Shown here: one piece after another, positions 7,335 through 14,520 of the stretch
Layout: each line of letters starts with the position of its first letter
Numbering within the stretch: the stretch's first letter is position 1
DNA from: Mesorhizobium sp. BR1-1-16
GTDB taxonomy: Bacteria > Pseudomonadota > Alphaproteobacteria > Rhizobiales > Kaistiaceae
Length of the DNA stretch: 32,965 nt
NCBI RefSeq assembly: GCF_020165495.1
Contig: NZ_JAIUIE010000022.1
Location: 1 to 32,965, forward strand
Direction of reading: 5' to 3'
Notes under the pieces: model-generated
Seen by the model: the letters and a program-made list of their open reading frames with translations, nothing else
The model's database searches: none
Told to the model about the DNA's origin: nothing
Program-made: the position numbers and the translations under genes

Positions 7335-9820
7335 GGACCGTTTTCTCGCTGGATGAGAACGATATTGTCCGAGACATAGGCCCGAGCCTGTTCCAGCACC
7401 TCCAGGAGAACGACATTCATGTCGTCCGGATGCGCGGTCTCTTTGCCCCAGCGGATAACGTGGAAGGAATAACGGCGCGGGCCGGAAAGCTGGACGCCCG
7501 CCGCTTTTTCCGCCGCCAACAGCCCTGCGTCATCAGGCTTCACGGTCAGGAATGACAGGACCGACCACTTGGCCTTGGCTTGCAGCACCTTGAAAGCGGC
7601 TGTCTTCTTGTCGAATTGCTTGAGAAATTCCGGATCATGGATGCCGAGCGCCCAGTAGACGCCAGCCATGGCCATGATACGCGCGCGATATTCCGGGGTA
7701 TCGATGCGCGAGGTGAGCGCTGCCGTCATCGTGCCGACCGTGTCGATGTAGTCGACCCTGTAGGCATTGGGATAGGCCACGACCGGTTTGTCGGCCATGG
7801 TGATCAGTTTCGGGCCGCGAACACCGTCCCAGGGCAGATAGCGTCCATCCTCCAGCGGCGCGCTGCCGATCTCTTGGTCGGTCAGCGGAATGATCGTCGG
7901 ATAGGGATAGAATTCCCCGCCGATCCCCTTGTCGGGCGCGAAGGTCCTGGTCGAATCCGGCGCGACGCCAGGCCAATAGGCGCCAAGCGCCGCGCAGAGC
8001 TTGGCATCTTCGATAAAGGGCGATCCGAGCCCGTAGCCGGCCATGAACTTCTGCAGCGGCCTGTTCGGGTCTGTGTAGTAGATGCCCTGACTTGTGTCCC
8101 ATCCCGGATCGAAAAGACCCGGCGAGCCGTCCGGCAACCCGGTCTTCTGAACCTCCCAGGGTCCGTTCGGATGCTGGACTTCGCTTGCCGCTTCCGTCGG
8201 CTGCGTGACGATCGCCGTGATGGTGGTGTCTTCGAGACTGAAGCCGACCGGCAGCGTGATATTGCCGGCCATGCGTGTTTGCGACAGGGCAAGAGGGTGG
8301 ATCGCCCACAGCGCATCACGGATCGGCTCCGGCACCTCGTTCTGCCACCAGACCATGAGATCGCGCTGCGTCACCTTCGGGAAGAAGTCGGGCAGTCCCA
8401 CCGTGCAATAGGCCGGCAAAATCCAGTCCACGCTGGTCTTCAGCTGCGGGCAGTCCACTTCGACCCAGCCGTCGCCGACGCCATCGAAATAGTGCAGGGC
8501 GTCATAACCGCCGGCCTTGATCACGGCATCCATGTCAGGGCGGAGGTTGAGATTTTCGATCTGTCCGTTCGGCAGAACGCGGTGTCGGATATTGATGTAT
8601 TCCGGCGCCGGGCGCTGCGTGTCGCGAAATGCATCCAGCATATAGCGTGGCTCGCCCGCTGGCGGGTCGGGCATGCCGACCGGCAGGATCTGCATGGCGC
8701 CAAGCTGGAGGTTCTCGGGCTCCGACGTATAGCGTCCGTCGACCGGAAAGGTCAGCAGCCGGCCGTCATACTGAGCCGGCGTCAGCAACGGGTTCGGAAG
8801 CGGTTCCAATACGCCATCGCCGAAGTCCGGTCGCTGCGAAAGCGAGCCGATCCTCTCATCCTTGATGGTGAAGGGGAAATTCTCGAGGTCTTCGCCGCGC
8901 CAGTTGTTCTTGAGCCCGTTCAGATCGAGGAAGCGATGGAATTGCGCCAGCCCGTCATTGCGCAGTCCGCGTGTGAGCTCGACGCGAAGATCAAGCCCGG
9001 CAATGCATTCGCGGCCGCTGAACAGCTTGTGGATCGGCACCCAGAACGGCAGATCCTTGTCTTCCGGCAAGGTGTCCTGCGGCCCGAAGGCTTCCGATGC
9101 GCCCTGCATCTGAATGGCGAGAAACGCCACGAACCGCCGCGGCATGACGCGGAACTCGAACGGCTGCGCGTCGTCCAGCGGGACGAAGTTGCGCGCGCGC
9201 CCGTCATAGAGCGGCTCCAGCGTGCCGAGACGCGTGATGCCGGTCCGGGAGAAGCACAGCTCGGCGTGCTTTGAATGAACCGACATCGGCGCGCTCTGGT
9301 ATTGCGGCGCGAACACGACCATGCCGAGCGGCCTGCCGCCCGCTTGTCGGCGAATGTCCTCGAGGGTCGGTGGCGCGACGCCATACACATAGTTCTCGAC
9401 GGCTTCGATCTCGGCGAGCGTCGGAAACCCGCGCAACGCGTTGCCGCTGCGGTCGGCCACCACGGTCGGCGATGCCAGGGCGTGGTAAAGCAGGCTGCGT
9501 TCGGGCCGGCCCGCCTCGATGCCCTTCGAGCCGGCGAGCGCGAAATCGCCGAAGCCTGGATAGCTGCGGTCGATGCGGGTCAACGTCTTGCCCAGCTCCG
9601 CCCCGAGCGGATCCGCCTCGATATCCAGTTCTCCGCCGGTCGCATCGAGCAGGAGCTGACGCCATCCGAGCGGGGCGAGCCGCGCGCAGGCCGCGCGCAC
9701 GCTGTCGACAAGGGGGCGATCCTCGCCGGCAATCGCGCCGAGGTTTGGAAAGGCGACGAACGCGCCAACCCCCAAGGCAGTCGTCCTCAGGAAGCTGCGG
9801 CGCGTGACAGCCCAAGACAT
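7304..9820 (-). CDS. Large Tat-exported protein of unknown function, candidate modified-Trp oxidase
   Basis: The protein has 838 residues. The N-terminus carries a twin-arginine motif (R-R-S-F-L-R, residues 7-12) followed by a hydrophobic stretch to about residue 31 and an A-G-E cleavage-like site, so it is probably exported already folded. I do not recognise the mature part as a known family. It is rich in Trp, Tyr, Pro and Asp, with no obvious repeats or membrane segments after the signal. Cys residues are few; C609 sits seven residues before W616 in a conserved-looking segment (D-A-K-L-C, then Y-W-P-G). The start ATG has a GGGAG ribosome site. The next gene overlaps it and encodes a halogenase/LodB-like flavoprotein. 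That layout recalls LodA-LodB, but the N-terminus does not look like LodA, so identity with that family is not claimed. Confidence 0.6.
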   Translation of the reverse strand: MSWAVTRRSFLRTTALGVGAFVAFPNLGAIAGEDRPLVDSVRAACARLAPLGWRQLLLDATGGELDIEADPLGAELGKTLTRIDRSYPGFGDFALAGSKGIEAGRPERSLLYHALASPTVVADRSGNALRGFPTLAEIEAVENYVYGVAPPTLEDIRRQAGGRPLGMVVFAPQYQSAPMSVHSKHAELCFSRTGITRLGTLEPLYDGRARNFVPLDDAQPFEFRVMPRRFVAFLAIQMQGASEAFGPQDTLPEDKDLPFWVPIHKLFSGRECIAGLDLRVELTRGLRNDGLAQFHRFLDLNGLKNNWRGEDLENFPFTIKDERIGSLSQRPDFGDGVLEPLPNPLLTPAQYDGRLLTFPVDGRYTSEPENLQLGAMQILPVGMPDPPAGEPRYMLDAFRDTQRPAPEYINIRHRVLPNGQIENLNLRPDMDAVIKAGGYDALHYFDGVGDGWVEVDCPQLKTSVDWILPAYCTVGLPDFFPKVTQRDLMVWWQNEVPEPIRDALWAIHPLALSQTRMAGNITLPVGFSLEDTTITAIVTQPTEAASEVQHPNGPWEVQKTGLPDGSPGLFDPGWDTSQGIYYTDPNRPLQKFMAGYGLGSPFIEDAKLCAALGAYWPGVAPDSTRTFAPDKGIGGEFYPYPTIIPLTDQEIGSAPLEDGRYLPWDGVRGPKLITMADKPVVAYPNAYRVDYIDTVGTMTAALTSRIDTPEYRARIMAMAGVYWALGIHDPEFLKQFDKKTAAFKVLQAKAKWSVLSFLTVKPDDAGLLAAEKAAGVQLSGPRRYSFHVIRWGKETAHPDDMNVVLLEVLEQARAYVSDNIVLIQRENGPWIADTSMPT

Positions 9821-10046
9821 ATGAATTCTCCCGAAATCCTCGGGCTAACTATATTCGGTCCCGACTGATTTCGTCCATCGATCTCTCTGCTTAAGTGGCG
9901 ACGATTGATCGTATTTTTCCGCCTCAACCGTCCTCGCGGGGAGAATGGCCCGACGGCAAATCTTTCGTCGATTGAACAGGTGGGCGAGGGCACCGAGGCG
10001 GCAACTGCATGCCCGTGCCGTGCGACCTCTGGGGCCGTCTCCGGCC
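9821..10046. other. Intergenic region upstream of the Tat-protein operon
   Basis: This 226-bp gap should hold the promoter for the minus-strand Tat-protein/flavoprotein pair and the end of the amidohydrolase operon. The only structured element I see is a short perfect inverted repeat ACGAT-tg-ATCGT at 9901-9912, about 80 bp upstream of the Tat-protein start. It could be an operator half-site pair. No convincing -35/-10 pair and no small gene are visible. Confidence 0.35.
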
Positions 10047-10919
10047 TCACCGCGTCAGGGGATTGTCGCCATGCCACCAATGGGCGAAGGGGTCGGACTG
10101 CAGGATCCGATCCATCGTCTCGCGGCTGATGCGCGGCAGCTTCGTGCCTTCGAGCTGGTCGTTGATCCCGAGAAGGCCATCGACCGATTCATCGACGCGC
10201 GCGAAGGGGAAGTCGGTTCCAAAGAAGATCTTGTCGGTGATGCGGTATTCCTGCGCGCACATCAGGATGTTGTAATACTGCCAGGGACGATAGGAGAGCG
10301 CTGAGACTTCGCAATAGACGTTCGGCTGCTTGCGCGCGACGACGATGCAGTCCTCGTACCAAGGGTGGCCCATATGGGCCATCACCATCACGAGATCCTT
10401 GTATTTCTGGGCGATGGGTTCGACATGGATTGCCCGGCCCATATCAACAGGCGCATTGCGGGCGAAGGTCGTGCCCATATGCATGGTGAGCGGGATGTTG
10501 TTCTTCTGCAGATATTCATAGACCGGGACCAGCCGCGGATCGGACAGGGCCACACCGTTGTAGATCGGGCCGAACTTCACGCCCTTCAGCTTCAGGTCTT
10601 CGATCGCATGCACGAGCATGTTCATGCAGTCGGCGCGGCGCGGATCGACATAGGCAAAGCCGACGAACTTGTCGGGATATTTCGCGACGGCGGCGGCGGT
10701 CGTCTCGTCGTCGCTCTCGATGCCGACGCTGTCGCCATAGCGCAGCGCGAAGACGATCGCCTTCTCGACATGATCCATTTCGGCGTAGAGCGTATCGGCA
10801 TCGGCCTTCGGCGCCATGTCGCCGGCGCGCACGCGGGCCAGTTGCTCCGCATAGAGCGGCAGCACATGCTCGTCGTTCCAGATATTGACGTGGCAATCGC
10901 AATAGGCGCGGGCGGTCAT
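10047..10919 (-). CDS. Amidohydrolase-2 family TIM-barrel protein with altered HxH motif
   Basis: The protein has 290 residues in the ACMSD/lactonase-type amidohydrolase family. Family landmarks are an early D-C-H segment (H10), H147 in M-H-M-G, H182 and H185 in A-H-M-G-H, and D236 in F-G-T-D-F-P. The usual metal motif H-x-H at strand 1 is H10-V-N12, so the second His is Asn. Members act as decarboxylases or as sugar-lactone hydrolases. In this operon, next to a sugar dehydrogenase and an aldonate dehydratase, a lactonase role is the simplest guess. It is the last gene of the minus-strand operon, 14 bp after the ATPase. The ATG at 10919 is chosen because a GGGGGAA ribosome site sits just upstream; the in-frame start at 10937 lies before that site and inside the ATPase gene. 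Confidence 0.85.
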   Translation of the reverse strand: MTARAYCDCHVNIWNDEHVLPLYAEQLARVRAGDMAPKADADTLYAEMDHVEKAIVFALRYGDSVGIESDDETTAAAVAKYPDKFVGFAYVDPRRADCMNMLVHAIEDLKLKGVKFGPIYNGVALSDPRLVPVYEYLQKNNIPLTMHMGTTFARNAPVDMGRAIHVEPIAQKYKDLVMVMAHMGHPWYEDCIVVARKQPNVYCEVSALSYRPWQYYNILMCAQEYRITDKIFFGTDFPFARVDESVDGLLGINDQLEGTKLPRISRETMDRILQSDPFAHWWHGDNPLTR

Positions 10920-10933
10920 TTCTATTCCCCCGG

Positions 10934-11713
10934 TCAATGGGCAGCTGCCGCCGCCGGGCGGCGGGCATGCAGCGACATCAGGAAATCGGTGAGTTCGAGA
11001 TAGGTCATGCTGGAGGTCGGCGCGTCGAGCGCGATCTCGCCGCGATCAAGCACGACCAGGCGGTCGCAGACCTCGTGCACGTGATGGATGTTGTGCTCGA
11101 TATAGATGCAGGAGCGGCCGCCGGACTTGATCGAGCGGATGAAGTCGAGAACCTTCTGCACTTCCTTCAGAGCCAGCGCCACGGTCGGCTCGTCAAGGAC
11201 GATCAGGTCACTGTCGAAATGCATCGCGCGGCCGATGGCGACACCCTGGCGCTCGCCACCCGAAAGGCGGCTGACCGGCGTATCGACATCGATGCCGACA
11301 CCGCGAAAGCCGATGGTCGAGCGCATGATGTGCTCCGCGACCTTCTTCTCTGCCTTGACGTCGATGAAACCGAACCGGTTGGTGATCGGCCGGCCGACGA
11401 AGAAATTGCGCCAGAGCGGCTGCTTCTCGCCGAGCGAGGAATCCTGATAGACGGTCTCGATGCGCAGCTTGTGCGCTTCCTTCACCGTGTAGGAGGAGGC
11501 ATCGATCTTCTGGCCGCGGACATAGAGCGTGCCGCTCGTCGGGGGCTCGACCCCGGTGAGCACCTTGATCAGCGTTGATTTGCCGGCGCCGTTGTCGCCG
11601 ATCAGCCCGACGATCTCGTTGGCGCCGATCTCAAGCGTCACGTCCTTGAGGCTGACGACCTTGCCATATTTCTTGCCGACATGCTCAAGGCGGACGATCG
11701 GGGTTGAGGTCAT
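10934..11713 (-). CDS. Ribose-type (CUT2) sugar ABC transporter ATPase, single domain
   Basis: The protein has 259 residues. Walker A is G39-D-N-G-A-G-K-S-T47, the signature is L-S-G-G-E-R-Q and Walker B is L-I-V-L-D-E-P-T, followed by an H-loop in I-E-H-N-I-H. It powers the importer with the permease and binding protein encoded upstream. Most CUT2 ATPases (RbsA) are double-domain proteins of about 500 residues. This one has a single nucleotide-binding domain, like FrcA of rhizobia, so it should work as a homodimer. The ATG at 11713 is preferred over an in-frame start at 11740, as it is followed at once by a typical beta-strand start of the domain. Confidence 0.92.
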   Translation of the reverse strand: MTSTPIVRLEHVGKKYGKVVSLKDVTLEIGANEIVGLIGDNGAGKSTLIKVLTGVEPPTSGTLYVRGQKIDASSYTVKEAHKLRIETVYQDSSLGEKQPLWRNFFVGRPITNRFGFIDVKAEKKVAEHIMRSTIGFRGVGIDVDTPVSRLSGGERQGVAIGRAMHFDSDLIVLDEPTVALALKEVQKVLDFIRSIKSGGRSCIYIEHNIHHVHEVCDRLVVLDRGEIALDAPTSSMTYLELTDFLMSLHARRPAAAAAH

Positions 11714-11755
11714 GAAACGCGATCCAGTTCCTGGCTTCAATAAGCGGGCGGAGGA

Positions 11756-11786
11756 TCGGGCGACGCAGCGAAGCCGCGCCGCCCGA
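11756..11786 (-). terminator. Strong intercistronic stem-loop after the sugar-binding-protein gene
   Basis: Arms at 11756-11769 and 11773-11786 pair over 14 bp on the minus-strand RNA, with two G-U wobbles and a 3-nt loop. It begins about 6 bp after the stop of the binding-protein gene and no T-run follows. Position and shape fit a hairpin that protects the upstream mRNA from 3' exonucleases or partly attenuates transcription, raising binding protein over the ATPase as in many importer operons. The role is inferred. Confidence 0.6.
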
Positions 11787-11791
11787 AGGCC

Positions 11792-12769
11792 TTAGCGGAT
11801 GCCGTCCTTCACGAGCGCTGCGAGCGCGTCGACATTGTCCTTGGTCAGGTAGCCGCCGCCGGTGTTGAGCTGCAGGCCAGCGAGGCCGTACTTCTTCTGC
11901 AGCACGGCGGCGACGACCGGCATGAAGCCCTGCAGATAGGGCTGCTGGTCGAGCACGACGGTGATGTAGCCGTCGCGGACGCCCTGGATCGCGCCGGAGG
12001 AAATGTCGAAGCCCGAGGTCACGACTTCGCCCGGCTGCTTGCCGGCTTGCTTCAGCACCTTGTCGAGCACGGCGGTGATGCCGCCATGGCCGGGAACGAT
12101 GATCGCCTTGGTATCGGGATTGGCTTCAAGATAGGCGACGAGCACCGGAACCGACAGCGCCGGATCCTGCACGGCCTCGTTCGACCACTGCAGCTTCGTG
12201 AAGTCGATGCCCTTCTCTGTCAGCACCTCGGCCGTGCCCTTGGCGACATCCGCGCCGGGCGCGCCCTCGATGAAGGCGCCATAGACCAGCACCTTGTCGC
12301 CGCTCTTCAGCTTGCCGTTTTCGATGGTGAGGTTTGCGAGATTGCGTCCGGCACCGTGGTTGTCGAGGCCGAAATAGCTGAGATTGGTGCCGGGTAGCTC
12401 GTTGTTGTTGACCACGACGACGATGCCATCGGCCTTGGCCTTCTCGAGCACCGACTTCATGGCGTCGGTGCCGGGATGTCCCATGACAACCATCGCGTCG
12501 GGCTGCGCCGCGATCGCTTCGCTGGCCTGGACCAGCATCTTCTGCGGATCCCAGCCGGCATGCTGCTCGATCAGGTTGACCTTCAGAACGCGCGCCGCAT
12601 CGCGGGCGCCGAGTTCACGCGCCAACGTCGCCGTGTCGCCGGGATTGCCGCCCATCTGGAAATAGATGGTCATCCCGGAATCGACGGCCTCGGCGGCGAG
12701 TGCCGCGCCTGGCGCGGCGAGCATCGCCGACAGAGCAAGGCCGGCCAGTCCCTTCATCAGATGTCGCAT
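11792..12769 (-). CDS. Periplasmic sugar-binding protein (RbsB type)
   Basis: The protein has 325 residues. The first ~25 form a signal peptide (M-R-H-L-M-K, then a hydrophobic Leu/Ala core ending A-L-A-A). The mature chain has the type I periplasmic binding fold: alternating beta/alpha units, a D-A-M-V-V-M-G-H-P stretch after the first third and a hinge-like V-V-V-N-N-N segment. It delivers a sugar or polyol to the CUT2 permease. The exact ligand cannot be read, though the neighbouring dehydrogenase, dehydratase and amidohydrolase point to an aldose or aldonate. The gene lies 31 bp after the permease and is followed by a stem-loop. Confidence 0.92.
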   Translation of the reverse strand: MRHLMKGLAGLALSAMLAAPGAALAAEAVDSGMTIYFQMGGNPGDTATLARELGARDAARVLKVNLIEQHAGWDPQKMLVQASEAIAAQPDAMVVMGHPGTDAMKSVLEKAKADGIVVVVNNNELPGTNLSYFGLDNHGAGRNLANLTIENGKLKSGDKVLVYGAFIEGAPGADVAKGTAEVLTEKGIDFTKLQWSNEAVQDPALSVPVLVAYLEANPDTKAIIVPGHGGITAVLDKVLKQAGKQPGEVVTSGFDISSGAIQGVRDGYITVVLDQQPYLQGFMPVVAAVLQKKYGLAGLQLNTGGGYLTKDNVDALAALVKDGIR

Positions 12770-12800
12770 GGTGTTCCCCTTTTTCCCTTGGAAGCAGAAT

Positions 12801-13823
12801 TTATCTTCTCGCGCGCGAGCGGAGATCCTTCAGCAACGGGACCTTGTCGGGATCCTCTATTGCCGCATTCATGGTGACGGAGACGATGAAGACGAGGCCG
12901 ATGAAGAAGCGGGTCCAGAAGCCCGCGACGCCGCTCGCAACGAGCCCCGCCTCGATGATGGCGACGATCAGCGAGCCGAACACCGTGCCGACAACCTTGC
13001 CGGCGCCGCCAAAGATCGACGTGCCGCCGATGAACACCGCTGCGACGACCGTGAGCAGATATCCCATGCCGGCCTGCGAGAAGTAGGTGGTTGTTTCCAG
13101 CGTCAGCAGCACGCCGGCAAAGGCCGACAGCAGCCCCATCAGCGTGAACAGCTTGATCTTCTCGCGGTCGATGCTGATGCCGACGACCTTGGCGACCTTG
13201 AGGTTGTCGCCGATGAAGAGGAGGCTTTCGCCGAAGCGGTGGCGGTTGAGGACCATCCAGACCAGCCCGGCGACGCCGAGCGCCCACAGGAACTGCACCG
13301 GAAACACGCCGACGCGCCCGGCGAAGACGCCATGGATCAACGTGCCCTCGATATCGGGAATGGCCAGCGAGGCGCCGTTCGAGACCACCGTGACGAGCCC
13401 GCCCCACAGGAACAGCATCGCCAATGTCGCGATCAACGATGGAATGCCGAGCTTGGTCACGACGAGGCCGTTGACGAAGCCCATCACCGTTCCGGTCGCC
13501 AACGCCGCCACGAGCGCGAGCCAGGTCATGTCGTAGTTCTGGTAGAGCGCGCAGAAGACATAGCTGGCGAAGGCGACGATCGAGGGGAAGGAGAGGTCCA
13601 TTTCCCCCGCGACAACGACCAGCGTCAGGCCGAGCGCGATGATCATCGGCGGCGGCACATTGGCCATGAAGCTCATATAGACGCGAAAGCCCATGAAGGC
13701 CCGCGGCGCCGTGAGCATGAACAAGAGCACCAGCAACAGGAAGACGAAGGCGATCGGCGTGCCCTCGATCTTGAAGAACGCGGCGATCGGGTTGCTGGAG
13801 GCCCGCTTGTCGGCATGCGCCAT
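12801..13823 (-). CDS. Ribose-type (CUT2) sugar ABC transporter permease
   Basis: The protein has 340 residues with about 8-10 hydrophobic segments. It has the family segment A-G-E-M-D-L-S-F (about residues 72-79), equivalent to A-G-G-I-D-L-S in RbsC-like permeases, and a late G-G-x-x-I-F-G-G-x-G-x-V segment, which is also typical. It forms the membrane channel, probably as a homodimer, for the adjacent binding protein and ATPase. Its ATG overlaps the stop of the upstream RraA-family gene by one base (TGATG), implying translational coupling. The gene order permease-binding protein-ATPase is less usual for this class, where the ATPase often comes first. Confidence 0.92.
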   Translation of the reverse strand: MAHADKRASSNPIAAFFKIEGTPIAFVFLLLVLLFMLTAPRAFMGFRVYMSFMANVPPPMIIALGLTLVVVAGEMDLSFPSIVAFASYVFCALYQNYDMTWLALVAALATGTVMGFVNGLVVTKLGIPSLIATLAMLFLWGGLVTVVSNGASLAIPDIEGTLIHGVFAGRVGVFPVQFLWALGVAGLVWMVLNRHRFGESLLFIGDNLKVAKVVGISIDREKIKLFTLMGLLSAFAGVLLTLETTTYFSQAGMGYLLTVVAAVFIGGTSIFGGAGKVVGTVFGSLIVAIIEAGLVASGVAGFWTRFFIGLVFIVSVTMNAAIEDPDKVPLLKDLRSRARR

Positions 13824-14509
13824 CAGAGCACCCCGTATTTCGCGTAGACGTCGCGGAGATAACCTCCGGCCCTGAGCTCATCCATCGAGTGGTCTTCGCC
13901 GCGGATCTTGTCGAAGGCGATCTTGAGCACATCCGCTTCGACCGCTTGCGGCACGACCACGGCGCCATCGGCATCGCCGAAGACGAGGTCGCCGGGTGCA
14001 ACGCGGACGCCGGCACAGATCACCGGCACATCGACCGACTGGATCTGGCCACGACCCTTGGAATCGAGCGGCGCGATGCCGGCATGGAACACCGGCAGCT
14101 TCAACCGGCGGATTTCGAGGATATCGCGCACGAAGCCATCGGTGATGCAGCCGGCCGCGCCGCGAACCGTCGTTGCCGTCGAGAGCAGGCTGCCCCAGGG
14201 CGCGATACGCGAGGAGCCGCCACAGGCGAACACCGCGACATCGCCGGGCTTCAGATCGTCGACGATCGCGATCTCGAGTTCATAGGGGTTCACCCCCTCC
14301 TCGACATAAGCGACTTCCATATAGATGCCGGTGCGCGCGCGGCCGCACATCTTCAGCTGCTCGTCGAGCGGCCGGATCGAGGGCGGGAAGGCCTGATTGG
14401 TGACGCCAACCGCATCGAGCGCATCGGAAAGGACCGCCGAATAGAGCTGCTCCCAGCCAGCAGGCAGCGGAGCATTCTGATACGGCCGGAAGCTTGTATT
14501 CGCAGACAT
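13823..14509 (-). CDS. RraA-family protein (HMG-aldolase-like)
   Basis: The protein has 228 residues. The family core is visible: G-D-V-A-V-F-A-C-G-G, then a G-A-A-G-C-I-T-D-G segment with the downstream V-R-D, then V-A-P-G-D-L-V-F-G-D-A-D-G near the C-terminus. In class II aldolases of this family, such as 4-hydroxy-4-methyl-2-oxoglutarate aldolase, the R and D of these segments bind pyruvate and Mg2+. Here an aldol cleavage or decarboxylation of a keto acid produced by the upstream dehydratase would fit. It could complete a route from aldonate to pyruvate plus an aldehyde, but the substrate is inferred from context only. It starts 11 bp after the dehydratase stop and overlaps the permease start. 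Confidence 0.85.
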   Translation of the reverse strand: MSANTSFRPYQNAPLPAGWEQLYSAVLSDALDAVGVTNQAFPPSIRPLDEQLKMCGRARTGIYMEVAYVEEGVNPYELEIAIVDDLKPGDVAVFACGGSSRIAPWGSLLSTATTVRGAAGCITDGFVRDILEIRRLKLPVFHAGIAPLDSKGRGQIQSVDVPVICAGVRVAPGDLVFGDADGAVVVPQAVEADVLKIAFDKIRGEDHSMDELRAGGYLRDVYAKYGVL

Positions 14510-14520
14510 TTCGCCTCGCT

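Noticed and set aside
7580-9274. A 564-codon plus-strand frame opposite the Tat-protein gene
   Set aside because: Its composition is the Arg/Asp-rich pattern of an antisense frame. The minus-strand frame has a ribosome site, a Tat signal and a coupled partner.
7304-9820. Calling the Tat-exported protein LodA
   Set aside because: The N-terminal sequence does not look like LodA, and the nearest Cys-Trp pair (609/616) is 7 residues apart rather than the roughly 65 of LodA; only the gene pairing is similar.
12666-13847. A 393-codon plus-strand frame rich in Asp, Glu, His and Gln
   Set aside because: It is antisense to the sugar permease; the biased composition comes from the complement of membrane-helix codons.
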